Below, piece by piece: positions 34,138 through 43,466 of a stretch of 64,000 nucleotides of DNA. Each line of letters begins with the position of its first letter. The first letter of the stretch is position 1. A program made the position numbers and the translations under genes. The DNA comes from an uncultured Candidatus Melainabacteria bacterium (GTDB taxonomy: Bacteria > Cyanobacteriota > Vampirovibrionia > Gastranaerophilales > Gastranaerophilaceae). The DNA lies in NCBI GenBank assembly GCA_934754425.1, contig CAKVIN010000003.1, positions 66,391-130,390 on the forward strand, read 5' to 3'. Below the pieces are notes generated by a model. The model did not search any database. It was not told the DNA's origin and saw only the letters and a list, made by a program, of their open reading frames with translations.

Positions 34138-34894
34138 TAAGCTACAAATAGGAATGTATATTGCTTATACAATATATTCTTTTATTTTTATACAACTTAT
34201 TTTATCAATAATTAAATTTAAAAAAGCTCAAAAATTTATTAAAAACCTGAAAAATAAGTCAGAATATACAATAATTAAAAGTTCTATTGTTGATAATGGC
34301 GGATATTATATATTAAACATATTATTTGTGGCACTATATTTGTTATTAGTTGATAGTAGCTTAAATAGTGGCATGACTATTTCAGACGTTGTATCTCTTT
34401 TTCTAATAATAGGACTTTTCATGCTTTGGGCAGCTATTAGATTTTTTAATAATTCAGTAATAAAAGCGATTTGTTTGAATGAAAAAGAAGAAACAATGAG
34501 TGTTATTTTGATAAATAATGATATAGTACAAGATATCGACTTAAATGCTTTAAATAAAAAATATTATCCTGGTTCAATGAATCCGAGCAATGTCAGAATG
34601 GTTTTTGAATTAAATGATTGTGAAGAAGAAATTATAACAAACGGTTTAAAATATTTAATAATAGAAAATTTTTTCATTCCTGAATGTCCAAAACAACTGA
34701 TGCCTAATGACAAATTTACAGATTATTTGCCGGATATTGCTTTACATACAGCAATTCCTTGTTGGCCAGAATTCTTGAAATTGCTATGCATAGGAATGGC
34801 ATTAAATACATTAGCGTTTAAGTCGCCATTGAGTAAAATCAAATTTGGTAAAAGTGGACAATTCGGCGGTGCCGGAATGACAAGAAAAATATAA
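34082..34894 (+). CDS. Membrane protein between the TPM and lemA genes, unknown
   Basis: 270 residues. Four probable membrane helices in the first 140 residues (for example IAYTIYSFIFIQLILSII, YILNILFVALYLLLV) are followed by a cytoplasmic domain and a glycine-rich end (FGKSGQFGGAGMTRKI) that resembles the Gly-rich tails of YgcG-type proteins, though no TPM domain is visible. The ribosome site is weak, and the frame may begin further upstream if a frameshift exists near 34080. Its position between TPM and LemA genes suggests a shared envelope role; function unknown. Confidence 0.6.
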   Translation: MIKSILSICLLFGICKLCNKLQIGMYIAYTIYSFIFIQLILSIIKFKKAQKFIKNLKNKSEYTIIKSSIVDNGGYYILNILFVALYLLLVDSSLNSGMTISDVVSLFLIIGLFMLWAAIRFFNNSVIKAICLNEKEETMSVILINNDIVQDIDLNALNKKYYPGSMNPSNVRMVFELNDCEEEIITNGLKYLIIENFFIPECPKQLMPNDKFTDYLPDIALHTAIPCWPEFLKLLCIGMALNTLAFKSPLSKIKFGKSGQFGGAGMTRKI

Positions 34895-34900
34895 TAGTTA

Positions 34901-34909
34901 TGATATAAT
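34901..34909 (+). promoter_or_regulatory. Extended -10 promoter of lemA
   Basis: TGATATAAT, a consensus extended -10 element (TGn plus TATAAT), lies 20 nt before the lemA start, with a GGAGAG ribosome site in between. Confidence 0.5.
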
Positions 34910-34929
34910 ACAATAAAAAAGGAGAGTAT

Positions 34930-35508
34930 ATGAAGAACAAAAGTAATTTTATTATAATTTTAGTTGTTTTAGGCATAATTGCAATGAGCTCTATATCATT
35001 CATTGAAACTTATAACAGATTGCAAGTTATGGATGAACAAGTTACTGCAAATTGGGCGCAAGTAGAAAATCAATTGAAAAGAAGAAGTGACTTAATACCA
35101 AATTTAGTTAATACAGTAAAAGGATACGCAAAACACGAAAATGAAGTCTTTACAAATATAGCGGATGCTCGTTCAAAATTAGCAGGTTCAATTAATAATG
35201 GTGATGTTAAAGCTGTTCAACAGAGTAATAATGAATTGAATAGTGCATTATCAAGATTATTGGTTGTTGTAGAAAATTATCCGACATTAAAAGCCGATAA
35301 ATCTTTCGTTGGTTTGCAAGATGAACTTACAGGGACAGAAAACCGCATAGCAGTAGCAAGAAGAGATTATAATGAAAGCGTAAAAGAAATTAACGCAGTT
35401 GTAAGAACTTTCCCAACTTCGATGGTAGCATCCATTGCAAAAGTTGAAAAACGTGAATATTTTGAAGTCTCAGAATCTGAAAAAGCAACTCCAAAAGTTG
35501 AATTTTAG
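34930..35508 (+). CDS. lemA: LemA family protein
   Basis: 192 residues. One N-terminal membrane helix (FIIILVVLGIIAMSSISF) precedes a long helical domain with the LemA signatures YNRLQVMDEQVTANWAQVEN, QLKRRSDLIPNLVNTVKGYA and YNESVKEINAVVRTFPTS. LemA proteins are membrane-anchored, with the helical bundle outside, and often neighbour TPM/YgcG genes as here. Molecular function is not established. GGAGAG precedes ATG 34930 and an extended -10 promoter is close upstream; a probable terminator follows at 35561. Confidence 0.9.
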   Translation: MKNKSNFIIILVVLGIIAMSSISFIETYNRLQVMDEQVTANWAQVENQLKRRSDLIPNLVNTVKGYAKHENEVFTNIADARSKLAGSINNGDVKAVQQSNNELNSALSRLLVVVENYPTLKADKSFVGLQDELTGTENRIAVARRDYNESVKEINAVVRTFPTSMVASIAKVEKREYFEVSESEKATPKVEF

Positions 35509-35560
35509 GTTTTTATTGAGGAATAACAATTTAGTGTTGCGTTCCCACTATATTTGAAAA

Positions 35561-35597
35561 GGTGGGAACCGCTCACGCTATTCCCACCCTACTTTTT
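35561..35597 (+). terminator. Probable intrinsic terminator after lemA
   Basis: GGTGGGAA and TTCCCACC pair around a 12-nt loop, followed by CTACTTTTT. A third related arm, GTTCCCAC (35541-35548), could form an alternative hairpin. Confidence 0.55.
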
Positions 35598-35617
35598 GAT
35601 ATATGAGGTAAAAAAAT

Positions 35618-36508
35618 ATGCTTAAAAAATTCAAAAAAGTTTCAATTGCATTATGCGCATTAGCTTTGGTTTGTTCTACAGTGTATGCAGTGACATATAA
35701 AGTGCCGGCTGCAAAGTCAAATACAAGTCAAAATATAGATCCAAATATAACAAGAAATAAAATAACAATAGGAAATTATAATATCTACACTCCTACAAAC
35801 TATTCTAACGCTTCCGCTAATCAAGGAATTCAGCAAGATGGGGTTGTAGAATTGGTCATTGATTATTCCGGTAGTATGAGTAATATAATAGAAGATGTAA
35901 AAAAGATAGCTCTAAATCTTTTCAAGAATATACCAAGTACAACAAAAATCGGACTCAGAGTTTTTGGACAAAGCGGAGGTATAAATCCATATGAAGGAGA
36001 AAAAATAAAATCTTGTCCTACTGAAAAAACAACGGGACCAAATACAAATACAACTTTAGTCTTACCACTTGCACATTATAGTAGTACAGATTTTTATAAA
36101 GGCTTAAATCGTTATAGAACCAGCTTAGGAGGTTGCCCAGTAATTTTAGGAATGGATTTAGCAGTAGAAAAGGATTTGGCAGCTTATAATTCTAATGTAC
36201 TAAAAAAAATTATTGTAATAACAGATGGCGGGGAAATTTATGCATATAATCCTTGTACATATATACAAAATTTGGTAACAACAAGAAAGGATATTGTAAT
36301 AGACGTCATTTTGACAAGTTCCGGAAATATTAGTACATACGCTTGCGTTGCAAATACAACAGGTGGAATATTATATCAAAGCGACTCTTTTGATGAAAGC
36401 AGTTTAGGCGATGTATTGATGCAATCCATTCAAAATAAGCCTCCTCAACAAACAGAACCTTTGAAACAAACTCCAAAAGAACAAAAGTATGAATACGTTT
36501 CGGATTAG
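35618..36508 (+). CDS. Exported von Willebrand factor A domain protein (copy 1)
   Basis: 296 residues. The N-terminus (KVSIALCALALVCSTVYAVT) is a signal peptide or anchor. The VWA domain spans about residues 85-270, with the metal-ion-dependent adhesion site DYSGSMS, a middle threonine block (NTTLVLPLA) and ITDGGE. VWA domains bind metal and mediate protein contacts. The end EQKYEYVSD is shared with the paralogue at 36558-37499. The two are in tandem, 49 nt apart. The role is unknown; envelope location inferred. Confidence 0.85.
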   Translation: MLKKFKKVSIALCALALVCSTVYAVTYKVPAAKSNTSQNIDPNITRNKITIGNYNIYTPTNYSNASANQGIQQDGVVELVIDYSGSMSNIIEDVKKIALNLFKNIPSTTKIGLRVFGQSGGINPYEGEKIKSCPTEKTTGPNTNTTLVLPLAHYSSTDFYKGLNRYRTSLGGCPVILGMDLAVEKDLAAYNSNVLKKIIVITDGGEIYAYNPCTYIQNLVTTRKDIVIDVILTSSGNISTYACVANTTGGILYQSDSFDESSLGDVLMQSIQNKPPQQTEPLKQTPKEQKYEYVSD

Positions 36509-36557
36509 TTTTTAATATAATAATGAGGATGAAGTTTAAAACAAGGACGAAATAATT

Positions 36558-37499
36558 ATGTTAAAGAAAATAAAAAATGTCTCAATAGTATTATGTGTAC
36601 TGGTACTGGTTTGTTCTGCTGTGTATGCAGTAACATATAAAGTTCCGGCTACAAGTTCAAGCTCCGCCGGAACAACAAATACCACAACGCAAAATTATAA
36701 TGTTTACACTCCGACAAACTATTCCAACTCTTCAACTGTAAATCAAGGTATTCAACAAGGAAGTATTATTGAAATTGTCGTTGACTACTCAGGTAGCATG
36801 AGTTCTACAATTGAACAAGTAAAACAAATTGTTTTAAATTTTTTTCCATACATACCACAAACAACTCAAATTGGATTAAGACTTTTTGGACAAAAAGGCG
36901 GTGTAAATCCGTATGCTGATATTAATGCTAAATATAAGGTTATAAAAAAAGGCGGAAGCATGTATACTATTGCAAAAGAAATGGCACAACTTTGCTTGGG
37001 GAATACATCTAACGGATGCTCTAACACGACATTGGTATTGCCACTTGCTAACTATAATAGCGCTCAATTCTATAGCGCCATGAATCTTTATGGAACTGGT
37101 GGCTCAACACCGCTGACTTACGGATTGTATCTAGCAGCAGAAAAAGACTTGGCACCTTATAAAGCTGCTGCAACAAAGAAAATTATTTTAATAACTGATG
37201 GTGGTGAAAATTGTGGTGGTGATCCTTGCGCTTACGTACAAAAGTTGGTTAAAACAAGAAGAGATATTATAATAGATGTTATTCTAACAACACAAGATTA
37301 TACCGGCAAATTTGCTTGCGTTGCAAATACGACAGGTGGAACATTGTACCAAGATGGCGCATTTAATTATAACAGTTTAAGTCAGGTATTAATGCAATCT
37401 ATTCAAAGCACACCAAATGTTTCTATTCCAGCGCAAACGCAACAAAATACTTATCAACAAACTCAAAAAGAACAAAGTTACGAATACATTCCGGACTAA
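36558..37499 (+). CDS. Exported von Willebrand factor A domain protein (copy 2)
   Basis: 313 residues, a tandem paralogue of 35618-36508 with the same signal region, the MIDAS motif DYSGSMS, the later TDGGENCGGDPC and the ending EQSYEYIPD. It has an extra segment of about 20 residues after the first half and cysteines in CLGNTSNGC that could form a disulphide in the periplasm. It ends 3 nt before the convergent TonB-like gene. Confidence 0.85.
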   Translation: MLKKIKNVSIVLCVLVLVCSAVYAVTYKVPATSSSSAGTTNTTTQNYNVYTPTNYSNSSTVNQGIQQGSIIEIVVDYSGSMSSTIEQVKQIVLNFFPYIPQTTQIGLRLFGQKGGVNPYADINAKYKVIKKGGSMYTIAKEMAQLCLGNTSNGCSNTTLVLPLANYNSAQFYSAMNLYGTGGSTPLTYGLYLAAEKDLAPYKAAATKKIILITDGGENCGGDPCAYVQKLVKTRRDIIIDVILTTQDYTGKFACVANTTGGTLYQDGAFNYNSLSQVLMQSIQSTPNVSIPAQTQQNTYQQTQKEQSYEYIPD

Positions 37500-37502
37500 G
37501 TT

Positions 37503-38360
37503 CTAGTGATTAACTTTTTCTACATCGTTATAATCACCTGCTGTAGCATATTTTGTAGAATTTGAAATTCTGATATTGCCTTCAACAGTTGTCGTTTCTC
37601 TTGTAGAACCTTCTGGGAAATTTAATATACTTTTACCTTGCAAACTTCTTATAACAGGTGTTATATATTGAATTGCATAAGGATTGTATTGAGGACTTGT
37701 TGACCAAGATTTTACGCTTGTAATACGACCATTTTTATCTACATCAAATCTAAACTTAAATAAAGTACCATTTTCAAGAAGCGGCAAATTAACTTCTTTC
37801 ATAATCTTATTTTGAATATCAGAACGCCATTTGTTCCACAAAATTGTTTCTTGTTGCGGAGTTAAGACTTTAGGTGTGGTATTTTGTGGTTTTACAGTGT
37901 TAGTTGTTTTTTGTGATGTTGTTTTTGGAGCTGGTGAGCTTTTTACGGTTGTAGTTTGTTTCGGTTTTTGTACTGTTTTTGTAACAGTTTTTTGTTCTGT
38001 TTTTTTTACACTACTTGCCGGAGTTGTATTAACTCTTTCAACCTTAGTTTTTTGTGTGTTTTTTTGTACTGTTGGTTGATTATATTTTGTAGTTTGAACT
38101 TGTTGCATAGGAACATTTGTTATTTCTTTTTGCACATCCTTTGTAACTACAGGTTCTAAAGTTTTCGCAGTTGGGATAACTTCTTTAAATTCAACATTAT
38201 TTGTAGCAATTGGTAACGGCTTCATTTCAATATCTTTATCAACAATTTTGTACTGTGAATCAAAAATTACTACACGTTTTGAAAGTTTAGGATTAGCAAT
38301 ACAAATCCAAGTTGTCAAAATCACAACAATAACAGAACAAAGTACAAAAAATCTAGCCAA
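37503..38360 (-). CDS. TonB-like protein
   Basis: 285 residues. An N-terminal membrane anchor (FFVLCSVIVVILTTWICIA) is followed by a long Thr/Lys/Gln/Pro-rich spacer (about residues 70-170) and a C-terminal domain of about 100 residues with WRSDIQNKIMKEV, FKFRFDVDKNGRITSVK and a helix-strand end, the layout of TonB C-terminal domains. This suggests a periplasm-spanning energy transducer; partners ExbB/ExbD and receptors are not in this window. Convergent with the VWA gene. Confidence 0.7.
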   Translation of the reverse strand: MARFFVLCSVIVVILTTWICIANPKLSKRVVIFDSQYKIVDKDIEMKPLPIATNNVEFKEVIPTAKTLEPVVTKDVQKEITNVPMQQVQTTKYNQPTVQKNTQKTKVERVNTTPASSVKKTEQKTVTKTVQKPKQTTTVKSSPAPKTTSQKTTNTVKPQNTTPKVLTPQQETILWNKWRSDIQNKIMKEVNLPLLENGTLFKFRFDVDKNGRITSVKSWSTSPQYNPYAIQYITPVIRSLQGKSILNFPEGSTRETTTVEGNIRISNSTKYATAGDYNDVEKVNH

Positions 38361-38427
38361 AATCTCTCCTTTAAATTTTGTTTTTATATTAACTATTAAA
38401 CTACAAAATTTAATATTTGTGTAGATT

Positions 38428-39240
38428 TTAATATTGATTTGCAGCTACATTTATTGAATTGTTTAAAATCAAGGATAGTTCTGTATATTGCGGAATTTCC
38501 GCATCTTTGCCTTTGCTCAATAAATAACTGCCTAAGGCAACTACTGCAAGTACTCCTGCACCAATTGCCGCTCCTGTAGCTAGACTGCTAGTGGTACTTT
38601 CACTGCTGCCATTATTGGATTTGTTCCACCAGCTGAGAACAGCCCCTGCTCCTGCGGCTAAAACAAGTGCTCCTGCAGCTGTTGATATGTTGCTAGTAAT
38701 TGAACCATCGTCTTCAACTTCAAAATCAACTTTTTCGGTATTTATTTTGTAGACTTCCCCATTTGGAAGTTCTAATGAATTAAAGACGATAGAAACTTTT
38801 CCGTTTTTATTAGGATTAGAAGCCGGCTTTGCATCAGTAATAGTACCTTTTACGAAAGAACCTTGTGGAATTGCAATTGAGTTATTTATAAGCAAATCAT
38901 CTTTTAGCATAGTGGTAACGATTGTGCCATTTTTTGCAGTGGCAGTATTAATACCTTCTTGTAAATACACATTTAGAGGCGTTCCTTTTGCAATTTGAAC
39001 AATTGAACCTTTTAGCACTTTGTTAGAACTATCAGTACTTTGATTTTGTGTTGCACTATTTGTAGATGTTGAAAAATTGTATTGTTCATTTATATAATAA
39101 CTGGAATCATCAACTTGAAGATATTGACTGTTGTTATAATTGTTATTATTAGGAAGTTTTACTGTTATATTTGAAGCATAAGTAATTGCGTAAAAATTGC
39201 TTATAGATAATATTAACAATAACGAAATAATTTTTTTCAT
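38428..39240 (-). CDS. Exported VirB10/TrbI-like beta-domain protein
   Basis: 270 residues. Signal peptide ending near ITYAS, an Asn/Ser/Gln-rich linker, then a beta-domain (about residues 75-170) with VQIAKGTPLNVYLQEGINTA and SIAIPQGSFVKGTITDAKPA, which resembles the VirB10/TrbI beta-barrel motif (IP.G..[VL].G...). The C-terminal part has two Gly/Ala-rich hydrophobic segments. No other type IV secretion gene is near, so it is probably a domain relative and not a conjugation protein. Its upstream region shares a 29-bp block and operator repeat with htpX. Confidence 0.6.
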   Translation of the reverse strand: MKKIISLLLILSISNFYAITYASNITVKLPNNNNYNNSQYLQVDDSSYYINEQYNFSTSTNSATQNQSTDSSNKVLKGSIVQIAKGTPLNVYLQEGINTATAKNGTIVTTMLKDDLLINNSIAIPQGSFVKGTITDAKPASNPNKNGKVSIVFNSLELPNGEVYKINTEKVDFEVEDDGSITSNISTAAGALVLAAGAGAVLSWWNKSNNGSSESTTSSLATGAAIGAGVLAVVALGSYLLSKGKDAEIPQYTELSLILNNSINVAANQY

Positions 39241-39275
39241 CTAAACACTCTCCTGTAAAAAATTTCCTTAATATA

Positions 39276-39338
39276 TATAACGACATTTTTTAGAAAAACT
39301 TTAGTTTTTTTGAAAGAGAATTTACATTTATTTACATT
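39276..39338 (-). promoter_or_regulatory. Shared promoter block, copy 1 (upstream of 38428-39240)
   Basis: 29 bp at 39276-39304 are identical to 40971-40999 before htpX. Fifteen nt further upstream both have a tandem TGTAAAT repeat separated by 3 nt (minus-strand sense; here 39319-39338). TTATA in the identical block may be the -10 region. Confidence 0.6.
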
Positions 39339-39353
39339 AAAAAAAATATATGT

Positions 39354-39389
39354 TAAAAAATTGGGTTCAATAATAGATATAGAACCCAA
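39354..39389 (-). terminator. Intrinsic terminator of the htpX operon
   Basis: On the minus strand TTGGGTTC and GAACCCAA form a stem with a 13-nt loop, followed by TTTTTT. Confidence 0.8.
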
Positions 39390-39402
39390 TTTAAAATTAA
39401 TC

Positions 39403-40017
39403 TTATAATTTAGCTGCTTTTGGAATTGTATAAGCGGTATATAGACCAACTGCTGCAATGATAAGTCCAATAGGCCCTGCGTTTTGGATATAACCAATAG
39501 GACCAACTATTAGTATTGATATAGCTCCAATCAGATTCTGGTACTCTGGTATACTTGCAAGGTAAAATATATCATTCGCTAATAGTATCGCACCTAATGT
39601 AAATATTACGCTCATAATTTGTAATTTAAGTCCTCGCTTGTCACCTGCGCCTTTACAAGCAGCTAAAGCTACTAGATAGCCTACACCGATTGAAATAATA
39701 GCCAAATCGATATTTGTTAATGCCATAAATCCACCATATAGAACTGCACAAACAACTGCTGTTGCAAGTGAGAAAGCTAGTGCAAGAGGAATGTTTAGAT
39801 TTTTAGTCATTTTATCAAGTTCATTATTAACTGCTGCTAAACATTCATCGCAGAAATAAACATCTTCACCATCTTCACCTTCAAAAGCGTGCCTTTCTTC
39901 AACTTTAAGCTCTTTGCCACATTTAGAACACTGTACAATTTCTTCTGAGCGGCTTCCTAAAACGATAGGTTGTTCTTCTGTTTGTGTTTCTGCATTTGTA
40001 AATGAATTTCCTGTCAT
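39403..40017 (-). CDS. Zinc-ribbon membrane protein in an operon with htpX
   Basis: 204 residues. A zinc ribbon (CSKCGKELKVEE, then YFCDECLAAV) near residues 30-60 is followed by four or five membrane helices (LALAFSLATAVVCAVLYGG, IAIISIGVGYLVALAA and others). It follows htpX by 11 nt in the same operon. Possibly a partner or substrate-delivery protein for HtpX; this is inference from position. No known family beyond the ribbon. Confidence 0.7.
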   Translation of the reverse strand: MTGNSFTNAETQTEEQPIVLGSRSEEIVQCSKCGKELKVEERHAFEGEDGEDVYFCDECLAAVNNELDKMTKNLNIPLALAFSLATAVVCAVLYGGFMALTNIDLAIISIGVGYLVALAACKGAGDKRGLKLQIMSVIFTLGAILLANDIFYLASIPEYQNLIGAISILIVGPIGYIQNAGPIGLIIAAVGLYTAYTIPKAAKL

Positions 40018-40028
40018 AATAATTCTCC

Positions 40029-40928
40029 TTATTGAATATTCATATTTAGTAAACGACGAATTCTTTCGTCAATATCCGGATGTGTTGAAAATAACTCACC
40101 AATTACGTCATCCTTAAATGGACTTGCAAAGTATAAATGCGCAGTTGCTTTACTTACATGTGGAACTTTAATTCTATCTCGTTTAATTTTTTCTAAAGCA
40201 TGCGCCAAATATTGTGGATTTCCAGATAATTCAGCACCTCTTGCATCTGCTGCAAATTCTTGAGTACGTGAAACTGATAGTTTAATCAACAAAGAAGTTA
40301 ATGGTGCAAATAATGCCAGCACAAGTCCGACTATGTTTACAATACCAGATTCGTCTTTTTCACTGGCATTCTCAATCATAGCGTTTGTCCAAAACATATC
40401 ACCTAAGATGCAAACTAATCCTGAAAGTATTGATAGAATCGACATTATTTTCATATCTTGAGTTTCTATGTGTGCCAACTCATGTCCAATGACTCCACTA
40501 ATTTCTTCCGGGGTGAGTTTCTCAAGCATTCCTTTTGTAACTGCAATTATTGCTAAATCGGCATTTCTTCCGGTTGCAAAAGCATTAATGGCTTGAGAAT
40601 CTATTAAATATAATCTTGGCATTTTTAGATTATTGTTTTCACAAATTCTTTTTACCATTTCGTACAACTGTGGAATTTGTTTTTCTGTTATTGGCTTTGC
40701 GTTTTCTGATTTAATAATAAATTTATCGGAATAGTAATATGCGACATAGTCAATAATTCCGGCGCCAATCAAAAAACAACCAGTTCCGGTCAGCCCAAAA
40801 TGGAAGAATGTACTAATTGCATAACCTAAAATACCGATAATAAATGTTGTTATAAGCATCCACCAATACATTTTGCATCTATTCTTGTGAATAACTTCAC
40901 TAGAATAGTATGATTTTGGAATATACAT
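40029..40928 (-). CDS. htpX: Membrane zinc metalloprotease HtpX (M48B)
   Basis: 299 residues. Membrane helices near residues 23-65 and 160-205 flank the protease site, HELAH at residues 149-153 (SGVIGHELAHIETQD); SRTQEFAADARG supplies the third zinc ligand, and FSTHPDIDERIRRL is the usual M48 end. HtpX cleaves misfolded membrane proteins. AAGGAGGG lies close upstream of ATG 40928. First gene of the operon with 39403-40017. Its upstream region carries the shared 29-bp promoter block. Confidence 0.93.
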   Translation of the reverse strand: MYIPKSYYSSEVIHKNRCKMYWWMLITTFIIGILGYAISTFFHFGLTGTGCFLIGAGIIDYVAYYYSDKFIIKSENAKPITEKQIPQLYEMVKRICENNNLKMPRLYLIDSQAINAFATGRNADLAIIAVTKGMLEKLTPEEISGVIGHELAHIETQDMKIMSILSILSGLVCILGDMFWTNAMIENASEKDESGIVNIVGLVLALFAPLTSLLIKLSVSRTQEFAADARGAELSGNPQYLAHALEKIKRDRIKVPHVSKATAHLYFASPFKDDVIGELFSTHPDIDERIRRLLNMNIQ

Positions 40929-40970
40929 TTACCCTCCTTGCTAAAAAGTATTCTATCTTCTTACAAAATG

Positions 40971-41033
40971 TATAACGACATTTTTTAGAAAAACTTTAGA
41001 AATTTTGAAGTTAAATTTACAAAAATTTACATT
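40971..41033 (-). promoter_or_regulatory. Shared promoter block, copy 2 (upstream of htpX)
   Basis: Identical over 29 bp (40971-40999) to the block at 39276-39304, with the tandem TGTAAAT-N3-TGTAAAT operator-like repeat at the same 15-nt distance (41014-41033). Confidence 0.6.
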
Positions 41034-41148
41034 ATAACAATATTTTTTTGTGAAAAATGTCTTCTAATCAAAAATATTACAATAGTAATAATAAAAATAA
41101 TGTGGTACAATTGTAAGCATAGTTTATATAAGAATGAGCGAGGATACA

Positions 41149-41814
41149 ATGGATAAAAGAAAAGTGAAATTAGGCATAGTTATCACTATAGTATTAGTAT
41201 TGGTATGTTTATTGTTTTCGGTTTTAAAAAATGTAAAAATTGATGAATTTTATCCGGCATTAATCACTTTTGTTATCGATTCTTCTGCTTCTAACCAAAC
41301 AAAACTTGAAGAACAAAAAAAATACTTAAAACAAATATGCAATAGATTAGATCCTGAAGATAAGATTAAAATAGTAAGAGTATCAGAAGATGCGTATTTG
41401 ATTTATGAAGGTACTCCTCACAATATTTCAGGTATTACAAAATCTTTAAACAGTTTTACAAAATATGATTCAAAAGATTATGGAACGGCTTACGGAGAAG
41501 GACTTAAAAAAGCTTTTTCTTACACATCAAATGCAGGGGATAAATACATTCCGGCTATTGTTGTTATTGGAGATTTAGAAAACGAAGGTAATCTGGCGAA
41601 ACAAATCAATTGGAATACCTTGCCAGACGATGTAAAAAAAATAAAATCACAAAAAGATAATTTAGTAATGATGTTTGTTTATGCTCACCCTCAAAAGTTA
41701 GACCTAGTTAAAACAAAATTAGGTTCTATATTAGGTGAAGACAAATTGATTATTTCACCGGAAGAGAATGCTGACAAAGCATTAAAAAGTTTTATTTATG
41801 CTTTAGGAAGATAG
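41149..41814 (+). CDS. Membrane-anchored VWA-like protein
   Basis: About 221 residues. A single N-terminal membrane helix (LGIVITIVLVLVCLLFSVL) precedes a VWA-like fold with the metal site written DSSAS in ITFVIDSSASNQTK, matching DxSxS, and a later VVIGDLENEGN strand. ATG 41149 with GAGG 7 nt upstream is preferred to ATG 41134. It is followed 9 nt later by the FHA-like membrane protein, so both are probably one operon with 43467-43763. Function unknown. Confidence 0.65.
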   Translation: MDKRKVKLGIVITIVLVLVCLLFSVLKNVKIDEFYPALITFVIDSSASNQTKLEEQKKYLKQICNRLDPEDKIKIVRVSEDAYLIYEGTPHNISGITKSLNSFTKYDSKDYGTAYGEGLKKAFSYTSNAGDKYIPAIVVIGDLENEGNLAKQINWNTLPDDVKKIKSQKDNLVMMFVYAHPQKLDLVKTKLGSILGEDKLIISPEENADKALKSFIYALGR

Positions 41815-41823
41815 GAGAATAAA

Positions 41824-43452
41824 ATGGCTGTTATTATTGCAAGTAAAAATAATAAAAGAGTTTTTTATCAAGAACAAATTACAATTGGTTCAGATTTGAA
41901 CAGTGATTATGTAATGAGTATTGGTGAAAAATTCTTAATAACAATTCACTATCGTGAAGATGAACAAAAATGTATTATTATTAATAATACTAATACTAAA
42001 AAATTTCTACATAAAAATACTCCATTGGGTGCCAAAGCTGCCTTATCTTCTGCCGCAAAATTTAATATTGATGGCTCTGATGATTATTTAATAATTAAAA
42101 TTGCAGATGTTGTACATCAAGAAAAAAAACAGCGAGAAAATAATTTAAGCCAAGTTCAGCAAATTTCAGATGCTAATGTTAATGAAAATCAAGGCAGGGT
42201 TGCAGTTGCTCCAACACAAACAACGATGTCAAATTTGTCTCCTAAAGAACAATTAGAACAAAGAAAACGTGAACTAGAAGAAGCAAGAACTGCTATCATT
42301 AAAGAAACAGGTTTTGCAACAAATGACATAAAAAAGAGAATGAACGTAAATCACAAAGGTTTTGTTTTTGTACATTTAGCTATGTTTGCAAGTGCATTTG
42401 TTTCTGCATTCGGACTGTCAAATTACTTAACAGGTTTAAAAATAGAGGAATCTGCAAACTTTATACAAATGCCTACAAATATAAAAGTTTATTTTCTGTT
42501 TGGTATTATAGTTTCAGCATTATGTTTAATATTGAAGCAAGGTGTGTTTTTGTTTTATCAAAACAAAACTCATTCTAATAATGGAAACATCCATGCTCAA
42601 AAAGGTTTGATAATTTCTTCTAGTGTATTTTTCATTGCGGTTTATGTAATAAATTTACTATATTACATTAATTTAAATCCTGTTTTTGCTATTTTAATAT
42701 CTTTATTCTTTGTAACATTGAATGTCTTGATGGCTTATGCCGGCGGTTACTTTAAATATACCGGTCATTCTTTGGCATATGTTTTAGACCAATATGAATA
42801 CAGAGAAGATTTTGAAGCTGTTATGAATGGTTATAGAACTTGGATTGGAAAATTTATTAATAATTTGAGTAAAACAAAAATTGATAGTGTAAAAGATAGA
42901 CTGTTTAATTTGCAATTAAAATCTGCCGGTGAAGGTTTGCTTGGTATTTTAACAGCACCATTTTTGGCTTATGGTGTTTCTAATACTCTTGCTCAATGCT
43001 TCCCAGATGCTGCCGGCTGGATAAGGATATCCGGTTTGAGATTTAGCCCGATTTTTCTTGTGTTGGCTACATTCTTAATTATATTTGCTTTTATATCATT
43101 TACTTCAGCTTTTACTTGTGTAAGAAAAATTCAAGGCTCCAGTGTTATTAAACAAGATGGTTTCAGTAATTACTTAAATCATGGTGTTGATATTTTAGGT
43201 TTGCAAGCCGTAAGCAAGTTGGAAAGTGATAAAATGAAAGCATTAATGATTGGTTGTTCAATTATATTCATAGAATTTACTATGAACACATCATACTTCT
43301 TTACTGAAATTGGTGGTGATTTGCAAGGAATTTTATTAAGTATAATTGCAGCATTAGTTCCAACAGCATTACTAATTGCAGAAACATTTATGCTAAGTGG
43401 TACCCAATTTGAAAAATATGCATGTGAAGAATTATTATTGCAATTAGATTAA
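41824..43452 (+). CDS. Membrane protein with N-terminal FHA-like domain
   Basis: 542 residues. Residues 1-100 are beta-rich and begin with an ITIGSDLNSDYV pattern as in forkhead-associated domains (IGR....D), though the conserved Arg and Ser/His are not clear. A charged coiled-coil-like helix (QLEQRKRELEEARTAI) follows, and then about eight membrane helices interrupted by a cytoplasmic loop near residues 330-370. An ATP- or metal-binding motif is not visible. AGGAG stands before ATG 41824. Operon with the VWA-like gene upstream. Confidence 0.6.
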   Translation: MAVIIASKNNKRVFYQEQITIGSDLNSDYVMSIGEKFLITIHYREDEQKCIIINNTNTKKFLHKNTPLGAKAALSSAAKFNIDGSDDYLIIKIADVVHQEKKQRENNLSQVQQISDANVNENQGRVAVAPTQTTMSNLSPKEQLEQRKRELEEARTAIIKETGFATNDIKKRMNVNHKGFVFVHLAMFASAFVSAFGLSNYLTGLKIEESANFIQMPTNIKVYFLFGIIVSALCLILKQGVFLFYQNKTHSNNGNIHAQKGLIISSSVFFIAVYVINLLYYINLNPVFAILISLFFVTLNVLMAYAGGYFKYTGHSLAYVLDQYEYREDFEAVMNGYRTWIGKFINNLSKTKIDSVKDRLFNLQLKSAGEGLLGILTAPFLAYGVSNTLAQCFPDAAGWIRISGLRFSPIFLVLATFLIIFAFISFTSAFTCVRKIQGSSVIKQDGFSNYLNHGVDILGLQAVSKLESDKMKALMIGCSIIFIEFTMNTSYFFTEIGGDLQGILLSIIAALVPTALLIAETFMLSGTQFEKYACEELLLQLD

Positions 43453-43466
43453 TATAGTAATTGATT

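Noticed and set aside
38428..39240. Conjugation (type IV secretion) locus based on the VirB10-like protein
   Set aside because: No VirB4, VirD4, relaxase or other transfer gene is nearby, and only a beta-domain motif is shared.
39237..39506. Minus-strand frame of 89 codons between two genes
   Set aside because: It spans the terminator of the htpX operon and the promoter of the next gene and overlaps the end of 39403-40017; no ribosome site and no domain.
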